Assembly (NCBI GenBank): GCA_023678885.1
Contig: CM042953.1
Location: 124,001-188,000, forward strand
Direction: 5' to 3'
Length of the DNA stretch: 64,000 bases
DNA from: Pogostemon cablin
Taxonomy: Eukaryota > Streptophyta > Magnoliopsida > Lamiales > Lamiaceae
The position numbers were made by a program, and so were the translations under genes. The notes beneath the pieces are model-generated. The model searched no databases. It was not told the origin of the DNA and saw nothing but the letters and a program-made list of their open reading frames with translations. Below are positions 42,350 through 52,174 of the stretch, piece after piece. Numbering within the stretch: the first letter of the stretch is position 1; each line of letters opens with the position of its first letter.

Positions 42350-44808
42350 AGAAATGGGAGAGGGTCCGTGAGGCGGCGAAGAAAGATGATTTCCTATGTC
42401 ATGCCGAACACCTTTTCTTCTCTCAGATGACCAGGGGTGAGTATCTGATTAATCAGGATGAGCCCACAAAGTTTTTCTACAAGAAGATTAAGTCAAATAG
42501 CGTGAGGAACATCATCTCATCCATTCGCACCGAATCCGGGCGCACTTCTTCCCGTGATGAGGTGGTTGATGAATTCCTTACGTATTACAGAGACTTGTTG
42601 GGTACTGCAGGCCAGTGTGATGAGATTGATGATAGTGTGTTCGAGTGGGGCACCTTGCTGTCTGATCAGCAGGCCCAAGAGCTTGTTGCACCTATTACAG
42701 CCGAGGAGATTAAGGAGGTGGTGTGGAGGATGAACGGAGATAAAGCCCCTGGGCCGGATGGGTACACGGCCACCTTCTTTCGAGATGCGTGGGATGTGGT
42801 TGGTTCTGATGTTGTGGCCGTTGTCCAGGAATTTTTCCAATCTGGGCAATTGCTGCGACAAATGAACGCCACGTTTATTACACTCATCCCGAAAGGGAAG
42901 CATGATCCCACTGTACGAGACTTTCATCCGATCTCGTGCTGCAATGTAATTTACAAGATCATCTCTAGGGTTATTGTGGGACGAATGGCGGGGTTGATGG
43001 ATGATTTGGTGGCAGAAAATCACTTTGGTTTTGTGCAGAATCGCAAGATGAGGGATTGTGTGATGCTTGCTCAGGAGATAGTCAAAAACTATGGCTAGGC
43101 AAGGAACCGGATGAGCAGGAGAATGGCTGTGAAGGTGGATATAAAAAAGGCCTACGATTCAGTAGACTGGAGGTTCCTACGTGGAGTTCTGGCAGGGTTG
43201 AGGTTTCCTCAGCGTATGATAGAATGGATCATGGAGTGCGTCACCACCCTTCATACTCCATCCTTGTCAACAGCGCTCCGGAGGGTTACTTCGACGTCAA
43301 GCGTGGCTTGCGTCAAGGTGATCCTTTGTCGTCCTTGCTCTTTGTGCTCTGCATGGATTACTTTTCCCGTCTATTCAGGAGACTCACGATGGAGGAGAAC
43401 TACAAGCACCACTCTCAGTTGTGTGCTAAAGTTGGAGTTACTCACCTCGCATTCGCGGATGACTTCATTATTTTTGCTTATGGCAACCGCACCTCTGCAG
43501 AAGTGGTTGCTAAGGCACTTGATCAGTTCGCCAGAATGTCAGGACTGGAGGTTAGTCTGGAGAAATCTCATTTGTTTATGGCTGGTGTTCCGGAGGCCGA
43601 CGAACAGAGTATTCGCGAAGTGCTGCCTTTTCAGGAGGGCACCTTTCCTGTGCGCTATTTGGGAGTACCGCTGCAGGGAAGTAAACTACGTGAGTACGCC
43701 TTTGAACCGCTTATCACGCAGGTGGCGAACCTCATCAGGGGCTGGTCCACGCATTTGTTATCCTATGCAGGCCGACTGGAACTCATCCGGTCAGTCCTGT
43801 ATGGGGTGATGAACTTCTGGATCACCATGGTGAAGATTTCTAAAGGTGTGGTTGACAGGGTAGAACGCATGATCCGGAAGTTCCTTTGGGAAACGACGAG
43901 GGGAGCAGTCCGTTGGGAGGAGGTCATACTTCCAAAGGAACAAGGTGGCCTGGGACTTAGGGGATTGGACCTCCTGAACGATGTAGCCCTGTGTGGAGTG
44001 TTATGGGATGTGCATCAGGAGAAGAAGTCGCTGTGGATTAAGTGGATTAATGTCATTTACCTACAGAACTCTTCTTGTTGGGATGTAGAGGTGAACTACA
44101 GTGCCTCTATAGTGTGGAAAGACATTCTGCGTGCGAGGGACAGAGTCCGAGCACGGATCGGAGGGGACCTCATCACCTCTCTAGCTTCGTGCTCGGAGAT
44201 GGGGAAGCTTCGAGTGGGTAAGATGTACTGGCTCGCTGCCACCACGGCACCGGTGCATTTTGTCTACAAGAAGCTATGGAGTCCTTGGGTTCCACAGAAA
44301 CATTCGTTCAAGATGTGGATTGCACTAAGGAACAGACTGCTTACACTGGACAGGTGGAGGAACTATGAAGGCCCGATTGAGTGTGTGTTGTGTGTGGGCG
44401 CCGCCGAGACAAGAGATCATCTCTATTTCGGTTGCCCGTTCACGAAGCACGTGTGGAACCGGGTTAGAGACAAAGTGAAGTGGAGGAGACAGGTTACCAC
44501 TTTGAGGGCCGGCCTCAAGTGGTTGAGCAAGGACCGGCGTGTGCATGCTCGCGAGAGGAGGAGGTGGACGCTCGCCCTCTACGGCAGTGTCTTCCTCATT
44601 TGGAAGGCTCAGAACGAAGCGCTCTTCGAGGGTGCCCGACCTTCAGTGGATGTACTGTTTAATTCAATTATTATGCATGTGGTTAGATTTGAGTATTTGT
44701 TGACTAGATAGGCGGTTTTTAATCTTTGGTTTGCTCCGATTGGAGTTGTAATTAAAAATGTGACACTGGCCTCGGCCTGCTGCTTTGAATAATTTACATA
44801 CTATTCAG
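42350..44808 (+). mobile_element. LINE copy 9c (subfamily A), 5'-truncated, abutting rDNA
   Basis: The last unit of the triplication (2459 bp). Its 3' end (tattcag) runs straight into continuous 25S sequence, and so shows the LINE/25S 3' junction directly. Its 3'UTR differs slightly from 9a and 9b (ggcggtttttaatc, ctccgattggag). Confidence 0.94.
42351..44711 (+). pseudogene. LINE copy 9c ORF2 fragment
   Basis: It shares the TAG (43096-43098) and the frameshift (near 43248) with 9a and 9b. Here KKAYDSVDW is intact but the RT motif reads FADDFIIF. The zf-RVT and C-terminus are intact to the stop at 44709-44711. Confidence 0.9.
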
Positions 44809-45382
44809 CGAACGATTTGCACGTCAGTATCACTGCGGGCCTCCACCAGAGTTTTCTCTGGCTTCGCCCCGCTCAGGCATAGTTCACCATCTTTCGGGTC
44901 CAGACAGGTACGCTCACTCGAACCCTTCTCAGAAGATCAAGGTCAGTCGGCGGTGCACCCCTTGAGGGGATCACACCGGTCAGCTTCCTTGCGCCTTATG
45001 GGTTTAATTGCCCGTTGACTCATGCACATGTCAGACATCTTGGTCTGTGTTTCAAGACGGGTTGAATGGGGAGCCCGTAGGCCAGCACCGGGAACATGCA
45101 GTTACCGAGGCACGCACGAGGCATGCATTGTCTGCCTGGATCGACGCGACATTGTACAATGAGCATATCAACTGCCCGATCTTTGAATGCCGCATCGATC
45201 CGTGCTGGTCCGTGCCTCGAGTCAATCGGCGAACCAGCTCTCGCCGTTCCACATCCGACCAGGATGCATCACCGGCCCCCATCCACTTTCCTCCCGACAA
45301 TTTCAAGCACTCTTTGACTTTCTTTTCAAATTCCTTTTCATCTTTCTCTCACGGTACTTGTTCGCTATAGGTCTCTCGCCCG

Positions 45383-45434
<52 letters not shown>

Positions 45435-45706
45435 TCACGACTCGCCGACAACGTCTCGTGGTGCGACAGGGTTCGGGAGCAATGGGGCTCTCACCCTCTA
45501 TGGTGCCCCATTCCAGAGGACTCAACCCAGTCTGCTGCTGAGGACGCTTCTCCAGACTACAATTCGAATGGTGTGGCCGCCCAATTCTCAAGTTGGGCTA
45601 TTCCCAGTTCGCTCGCTGTTACAAGGGGAATCCTTGTAAGTTTCTTTTCCTCTGCTTATTGATATGCTTAAACTCAGCAGGTGATCCCGCCTGACCCGGG
45701 GTCACG
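44809..45706 (-). rRNA. 25S rRNA 5' portion (~0.9 kb), interrupted by LINE array
   Basis: Read on the - strand this is the start of plant 25S rRNA: the gctgagtttaagcatatc block near 45658-45675 and the following conserved domain I-II sequence, including the gcccgaaagatggtgaac-type region near 44890. The 5' boundary (about 45706) is an estimate from the known 25S start. At its low-coordinate end the gene stops at the LINE insertion site (cgttcg on the rRNA strand). The remainder of this 25S is not adjacent. Scattered C/T and G/A changes from the conserved sequence (gtttcctctg now gttttctctg) suggest decay. Confidence 0.9.
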
Positions 45707-45915
45707 GTCAAAGGCGACGTGCTCGCACGTGCCATTGGGTCTAATCGTGCATCCCGACACGGTGGTGCACAACAAATTGCATTGAGGGTTCACCACCACT
45801 TATCGTGAGGTGCATCGCCGGGGATCACATTTGGGCCGACCGCGTGGCACCGTGCACGGGGACCACTTTCCATCCCCGCCGCGCGTTTGGGCGCGGGGAG
45901 GGGGCGACACGATGC
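45707..45915 (-). other. Internal transcribed spacer 2 (ITS2)
   Basis: About 209 bp between 5.8S and 25S on the - strand, a typical angiosperm ITS2 length. Boundaries are set by the flanking rRNA ends, so they are accurate to a few bases. Confidence 0.8.
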
Positions 45916-46054
45916 GTGACACCAAGGCAGGCGTACCCTCGGCCTAGTGGCTTTGGGCGCAACTTGCGTTCAAAGACTCGATGGTTCACAGGATTTTGCA
46001 ATTCACACCAAGTATCGCATTTTGCTATGTTCTTCATCGATGTGAGAGTCGTTC
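45916..46054 (-). rRNA. 5.8S rRNA, with internal deletion
   Basis: On the - strand it begins aacgactctc and includes the conserved gatgaagaacatagc-like and gaaccatcgagtctttgaac-like sequences. It is about 139 nt long instead of about 160, because roughly 22 nt are missing shortly after the 5' end (around 46042). With additional substitutions it is unlikely to be functional. Confidence 0.85.
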
Positions 46055-46272
46055 AGACATTCGATGGGCGTCCCGATCCCCGAAGTGCCCCATGGATGGG
46101 GCGTTCGACAGGGGATGCTCGTGTTTCTATTCCTTGGCGCATCCCGTGTCTGAGTTTGTTAAGCCCGAATGGTGCGAGCGCCGTTGGGTCTGGACACGCG
46201 GCGTGGGGGTTAACCGACGACGCGGAACTCGGGTGTTTCTGAACATGTTCGCGGTCTGCTTTGCAGTTTCGA
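46055..46272 (-). other. Internal transcribed spacer 1 (ITS1)
   Basis: About 218 bp, angiosperm size. On the - strand it contains gcgccaaggaa (around 46131-46141), matching the conserved angiosperm ITS1 motif GYGYCAAGGAA. The upstream GGCRY part appears as gacac, one G-to-A change. Confidence 0.82.
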
Positions 46273-46316
46273 CAATGATCCTTCGGCAGGTTCACCTAGG
46301 GAAACCTTGTTATGAA

Positions 46317-46357
<41 letters not shown>

Positions 46358-46515
46358 TACGTCGCGGGCGGCGAACCGCCCACGTCACCTCGATTCGAAC
46401 ACTTCACCAAACCATTCAATCGGTAGGAGCGACGGGTGGTGTGTATAAAGGGCAGGGACATAGTCAAAGCGAGTTAATGACTCGCGCTTACTAGGAATTC
46501 CTCGTTAAAGACCAA

Positions 46516-46560
<45 letters not shown>

Positions 46561-46812
46561 ACCCAGGCCTGTCGGCCAAGGCTATAAACTCGTTGAATAC
46601 ATCAGTGTAGCGCGCGTGCGGCCCGGAACATCTAAGGGCATCACAGACCTGTTATTGCCTCAAATTTCCGCGGCCTAAAAGGCCGTAGTACCTCTAAGAA
46701 GCTGGCCGCAGAGGGATACCTCTGCATAGCTAGTTAGCAGGCTGAGGTCTCGTTCTTTAACGAAATTAACCAGACAAATCGCTCCACCAACTAAGAACGG
46801 CCATGAACCACC

Positions 46813-46879
<67 letters not shown>

Positions 46880-47032
46880 CCGTGTTGAGTCAAATTAAGC
46901 CGTAGGCTCTACTCCTAGTGGTGCCCTTCCGTCAATTTCTTTAAGTTTCAGGCTTGCGACCATACTCCCCCAGAACCCAAAGACTTTAATTTCTCATAAG
47001 GTGCCGGTGGAGTCCTTTAAGCAACATCCGCC

Positions 47033-47071
<39 letters not shown>

Positions 47072-48028
47072 ATATCTGATCATCTTCGAGCCCCTAACTT
47101 TTGTTCTTGATTAATGAAAAAATCCTTGGCAATGCTTTCGCAGTTGTTCGTCATTCATAAATCCAAGAATTTCACCTCTGACTATGAATTATGAATGCCC
47201 TCGACTATCCCTGTTAATCATTACTCCGATCCCGAAGGCCAACGTAATAGGACCGAAATCCTATATTGTTATCCCATGCTAATGTATCCAGAGCATAGGC
47301 TTGCTCTGAGCACTTTAATTTCTTCAAAGTAACAGTGCCGGAGGCACGACCTGGCCAGTTAAGACCAGGAGCTCATCGCCGGCAGAAGGAACTAGAATAT
47401 CGGTGCACACCGAAAGGCGGACCAGCCGGCCCAACCTAAAGTCCAACTACGAGCTTCTTAACTGCAACAACTTAAATATACGCTGTTGGAGCTGGAATTA
47501 CCACGGCTGCTGGCACGAGACTTGCTCTCCAATGGATCCTCGTTAAGGGATTTAGATTGTACTCATTCCAATTACCAGACTCGAAGAGCCCAGTTTGTTA
47601 TTTATTGTCACTACCTCCCCGTGTCAGGATTGAGTAATTTGCACGCCTGCTGCCTTCCTTAGATGTGGTAGCCATTTCTCAAGCTCCCTCTCCGGAATCG
47701 AACCCTAATTCTCCGTCACCCATCACCACCATGGTAGGCCACTATCCTACCATCGAAAGTTGATAGGGCAGAAATTTGAATGATGCGTCACCGGCACGAG
47801 GGCCGTGCGATCCGTCGAGTTATCATGAATCATCGCAGCAACGAGAAGATCTCGTGTCGACCTTTTATCTAATAAATCCATCCCTCCCGAGTAGCAGGTA
47901 CCATCAAAAAAAGTATAACTGATTTAATGAGCCATTCGCAGTTTCACAGTCTGAATTATTTCATACTTACACATGCATGGCTTAATCTTTGAGACAAGCA
48001 TATGACTACTGGCAGGATCAACTAAGTA
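46273..48028 (-). rRNA. 18S rRNA, with ~51-bp deletion and many transitions
   Basis: Conserved plant 18S from its 5' end (gttgatcctgccagtag, 48003-48024 region) to the 3' end ggatcattg (46273-46281). Length is 1756 nt against about 1808. About 51 nt are missing near 47889, where ccctcccg joins directly to gagtagca. The first bases read tacttagttgatcc where tacctggttgatcc is expected, and similar C-to-T or G-to-A changes occur throughout, the pattern left by cytosine methylation. I take it as a decayed rRNA gene copy. Confidence 0.93.
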
Positions 48029-48830
48029 GAATTCTTCACCGACGCTGAAACGGTATGATTCGGACCACGGGGGCACTCGGACCAAGGCACGCACGACGGT
48101 CGTTCGCAAGGAGCATTGAATTCTCTCTACATGGACGACGGAGGCATCGTAGCCTCGTGGTCGCTCTGTGCTCTATAACCGAGAATTCGAGCATCGTGTC
48201 GTGGCCCGACAGACCAAGAATCCTTAAGGGTGCTTGAATTGCGAGGTGCAACACGGGCCTTGACGTCCCCCCGCACCGTACTTCCAGATGGTGCAGCGGT
48301 GCAAGGTGAAAAATGACTAATTATACGGACAGTTGCCATCTCAATGGGAATTCAGCACGGGGAAACCATTTATGGCTGAGGCTAATGGCTGTCGCGCCAA
48401 CTATTGAGAAGGCTATCGCGCGATGCCTTCGCTGCCGTAGCAGGGACACGACGCACGCGATCAAGCCCTTCACCACTCACGTACCATCACGTACGCAATG
48501 CTTGGGTGCGAATCTCATCGCCAAACCACCCCATGGAGAAACTCTGCAAGGAAGGCTTGACGAAGAATAAGAAACCCGAGCACGACCCGCTGGATGTGAA
48601 GAAACACAAGCCATGTTGGCCATCCGATTAGAAGGAAAAATACAGGGATGCTCAAATATTAAATCAGAAAAGGGACGGCCACGTCGGGTGCTGGGGCATG
48701 CCGGGAGATTCCCATGTCAGGTGTGGAAAAGGACGGGGGACGCCCACGTCAGGTGCTGGGGCACGCCAAGGGACGCCCACGTAGGGTGCCAGAACAGGCT
48801 GGGGGACGCCCATGTAGGGTGCCGGGAGAC
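48029..48830 (-). other. 5' external transcribed spacer, non-repetitive part
   Basis: The sequence upstream of 18S, without recognisable genes or long repeats. By position it should be the 5'ETS of the 45S precursor; no conserved motif proves the transcript limits. Confidence 0.6.
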
Positions 48831-50570
48831 CATGCCCACGGGGTCTCCCACGTATGCCCACGCCCGTTGCCACGGGTTACCCATGCACAGGCCATGCTTG
48901 CATGGCCCATGCTCACGGCCGTTGCCACGGGTTGCCCATGCACACAAGACATGCTTGCACGGCCTATGCCAATGGCTTACCCAAGGCCGTTGCCTTGGCT
49001 TACCCATGCCATGGCCCATGCCCAACTCCCATTGCACACGGTTGCCCACGGGGGCCATCCACGTATGCCCACGGGGGTCGGCTGTGGGTTGCCCATGCCC
49101 ATTGCCATGGGTTGCCCACGCCCGTTGCCACGGGTTGCCCATGCACAAGCCATGCTTGCACGGCCCACGCCCACGGCTTGCCCACGGCCATTGTCATGTC
49201 ATGCCCATGCCATGGCCGATGCCCAACTCCCGTTGCCCACTGTTGCCCATGGGGGTCGCCCACGGCTTGCCCACGCCCGTTGGCATGGGTTGCCCATACA
49301 CTGGCCATGCTTTCACGACCCATGCCCACGGCTTGGCCACGGCCATTACCTTGGCTTGCCCATACCATGGCCCATGCCCAATACCCGTTGCCCACAGTCG
49401 CCCACGTATGCCCACGCCCGTTGCCACGGGTTACCCAAAAAAGGCAATTCTTGCACGGCCCATTTCCACGGCTTGCCCACGGCCGTTGCCTTGGCTTGCC
49501 CATGCCATGGCCCATGCCCAACTCCCATTGCCCACGGGTTACCCACGGGGGTCGCCCACGTATGTCCACACCCGTTGCCATGGGTTGCCCACGGCCGTTG
49601 CCATGAGTTGCCCATGCACAGGCCATGCTTGCACGGCCAATGCCCACGCCTTGCCCACGGCCGTTGCCATGGCTTGCACGACCTGTGCGTCTTGCCCACG
49701 GCCGTTGCCTTGGCTTGCCCATGGTCGTTGCCTTGGCTTGCCCATGCCATGGCCCATGCACAACTCTCGTTGCCCACGGTTGCCCACGGCGGTCTCCCAC
49801 GTATGCCCATGCCCGTTGCCACGGGTTGACCATGCATAGGCCATGCTTGCACGGCACATGCCCATGGCTTGCCCATGGCCGTTGCCTTGGATTGCTCATG
49901 CCATGGCCCATGCCCAACTCCCGTTGCCCACGATTGCCCACGGGGTCACGCACGTATGCCTACGCCTGTTGCCACGGGTTGCCCATGCACAGGAAATGCT
50001 TGTACGGCCCATGCCCATGGCTTGCCCACGGCCGTCGCCTTGGCTTGCCTATGCCATGACCCATGCCCAACTCCCGTTGCCCATGGGTTACCCATGCACA
50101 GGCCACGCTTACATGGCCCATGCCCCCAGTTTGCCCAGGGCCGTTGCCTAGGCTTGCTCATGCCATTGCCCATGACCACGGTTGCCCACGGCCGTTGCCT
50201 AGGATTGCCCATGGGGTTACCATGCAAGGGCCAAGGCTTGCCCATGCCAAGGCCACCCTTGCCCACTCTCGTTGGCTAGGATTGCCCACTGGGGTTGCCC
50301 ACTCCCACTGCCTAGGATTGCCCACGGGGTTGCCCAAGGGTAGGTTGCCCACGCCTGTTGCACACGATTGCCCACGGGGGTTGCCCATGCACACATTTGC
50401 CCATGCCATGGCCACGGCTTGCCCACACGCCCATTGCCTAGGATTGCCCATGTCGTGGCCCATGCACGGGCGCCTGTGCTAGGGCCACGCTTGCCCATGC
50501 CATGTCCCATGGCCACAGTTGCCCACGCCCGTTGCCTGGGATTGCCCACGGGTGGTGCTTGGGAATGCCC
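48831..50570. repeat. Spacer subrepeats (TTGCCCA/CATGCCCA-rich) upstream of 18S
   Basis: About 1.7 kb of degenerate, GC-rich tandem repeats. A landmark like catgccatggcccatgccc recurs near 49004, 49206, 49366, 49500, 49742, 49898, 50050 and 50158, so the larger unit is about 110-240 bp (often ~155). Each is built from shorter pieces around ttgccca(c/t)gg. Such subrepeats are typical of plant rDNA intergenic spacer or ETS. Long open frames here come from repeat composition, not genes. Confidence 0.85.
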
Positions 50571-50737
50571 ACTACTTTGTACTTGCGCGTTCTCCCGATA
50601 TACCATTCAATTTTTCCCTCGGAACGCGTTAGGGTGGGCCGGTGCGGTCTCGTGACCTAGAATTTTCCTGAAACTTGCATGTTTCCTATCCAAAAGCAAC
50701 TGAACCTCGTGGTGGGAATTAGATTTTATGTGGGGGG
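50571..50737 (-). other. Short spacer between subrepeats and 25S 3' end
   Basis: About 170 bp that would contain the 3'ETS or terminator of the upstream unit and perhaps the promoter of the next. The whole distance between 25S 3' end and 18S 5' end is only about 2.7 kb, short for a plant spacer. Confidence 0.5.
50593..50602 (-). promoter_or_regulatory. Possible RNA polymerase I core promoter (TATATCGGGA)
   Basis: On the - strand tatatcggga resembles the plant Pol I start-site consensus (TATA-rich followed by GGG). It lies 5' to the subrepeats and 18S, in the right orientation. It is a single short match and may be chance. Confidence 0.25.
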
Positions 50738-51558
50738 ATCGAGAGGGGATGAATCGAAGCGACGAAGGGCTGAATCTTAGCAGATCATGGCAGCAAGGCC
50801 ACTCTGCCGCTTATAATATCCGGTCGCGTATTAAAGTCATCTGCAAAGGATTCTACCCGCCGCTCGATTGGAATTGTACTTTGAGGCGACCCACGTGGCT
50901 CGTCCGCCGCGGGGGCTTGGCCAACGACACGTGCCCTTGGGGGCCCGGGGGCCCCTACTGCGGGTCGGGGAGTGGACGCGGGCGCATGCGTTGCGTCTAG
51001 CTCAGATTCTGACTTAGAGGGCCGCCGGGGTACGGACGGTACTTGGTCCTCTGGATTTTAGAGGGCCGCCGGGGCGCACCGGACACCACGCGACGTACGG
51101 TGCTCTTCCAGCTGCTGGACCTACCTCTGTCTGAGCCATTTCCAGGGTGGGCGGGCTGTTAAATAGAAAAGATAACTCTTCATGAGGCCCCCACCGACGT
51201 CTCAGGACTCCCTAACGTTGCCGTCAACCGCCGTGTCCCGGTTCGGGAATTTTAACCCGATTCCCTTTTGGAGCACGCACTGAGCGCGCTGTCTTTCGGG
51301 CTTTTCCCGACCTTTAGGATCGACTAACCCCTGTGCAAGTGCTGTTCACATGGAACCTTTCCCCTCTTTGGCCTTCAAAGTTCTCATTTGAATATTTGCT
51401 ACTACCACTAAGATTCGCACCGACGGCCGTCCGCCTGGGCTCACACCCAGGGTTTTGCAGCGACCGCCACTCCCTCCTACTCATCGGGGGATGGCCCTTG
51501 CCCCGATGGCCGGGTATAGGTCGCGCGCTTCAGCGCCATCCATTTTGGGGCTAATTGA

Positions 51559-51592
<34 letters not shown>

Positions 51593-51905
51593 ATTTCAAC
51601 TTCCATGACCAACGTCCTGCTGTCTTAATCTACCAATACCCTTTGGGGGATCTAGGTTAGCATGAGTTGGGCACCGTAAACTTGCTTCCGGTTCATCCCA
51701 CATCGCCAGTTCTGCCTACCAAAAATGGCCCACTTGGAGATAGGTCGAGGGCGTTGCGCCCCCGATGCCTCTAATCATTGGCTTTACCAGATAGAACTCG
51801 CACTAGAGCTCCAGCTATCCTGAGGAAAACTTCGGAGGGAACCAGTTACTAGACGGTTCGATTAGTCTTTTTCCCCTATACCCAAGTCAGACGAACGATT
51901 TACAC
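50738..51905 (-). rRNA. 25S rRNA 3' portion, with ~1.3-1.4 kb internal deletion
   Basis: Part of the neighbouring rDNA unit. On the - strand it runs from the LINE target site (51905) through conserved 25S sequence to about 51031, then jumps to the last ~275 nt (gtcagaatctgagctagac to the 3' end near 50738). Roughly 1.3-1.4 kb of the 25S core is absent. At the join a 17-bp sequence is present twice (51014-51030 and 51058-51074). It ends at the same 25S position where the other fragment begins, so together the two show one rDNA monomer cut at a single site. Confidence 0.88.
51892..51905. repeat. 25S target site at the rDNA/LINE copy 10 5' junction
   Basis: cgaacgatttacac continues from normal 25S (gtcaga before it) and leads directly into the 5' end of copy 10. 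It corresponds to the first 14 bases of the stub at 44809, so the site is duplicated on both sides of LINE DNA. Confidence 0.88.
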
Positions 51906-51932
51906 CAAGTCGTCGAGTCATTGTTCGCGCAA

Positions 51933-51966
51933 GGAATTTTCGAAACCCTAGGGGGGCGAAAATTCT
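51933..51966 (+). other. 5'UTR stem-loop, copy 10
   Basis: ggaattttcg (51933-51942) pairs with cgaaaattct (51957-51966), as in copy 6. Confidence 0.7.
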
Positions 51967-52174
51967 CTCTCGACTTTTTCTCTCCCGGAACTCGCGGCTG
52001 GCGGCGCACCTCGCCCTCAGCCCGTCGTCGATCACTTTTCAGCACCGCCAAACCTCGTCGCTCCTCCCCCTGTCGCCGGCGCCCCTCGCCGTCGACGGCT
52101 GACTGATCACGCCGCTCCCCACGGCGGCGGTAGAGAGTTTTTCTCCACTCATGTGCGCCGCCTAGGTTATCTTG

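Larger units (their letters stand above)
37272..44808 (+). repeat. Tandem triplication, 2513-bp unit (52-bp 25S stub + truncated LINE)
   Basis: Three consecutive units start at 37272, 39785 and 42298, exactly 2513 bp apart; the third ends at the rDNA at 44809. All three carry the same TGG-to-TAG stop and the same 1-nt frameshift in the RT, and the same 5' truncation point. They therefore arose by DNA amplification of one defective insertion. Small differences (such as a gggaaatgacg variant in 9b) show some later divergence. Confidence 0.93.

Noticed and set aside
37324..44808. Three independent insertions of copies 9a, 9b and 9c
   Set aside because: They share the same truncation, stop codon and frameshift at an exact 2513-bp period, so DNA amplification is far simpler.
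45008..46331. Open frames within the 25S, 5.8S and ITS region
   Set aside because: These overlap conserved rRNA sequence and are not proteins.
48613..50655. Several long open frames (up to about 400 codons) in the rDNA spacer on both strands
   Set aside because: They arise from the TTGCCCA/CATGCCC tandem repeats, which contain few stop codons. They have no domain and lie in the rDNA spacer.
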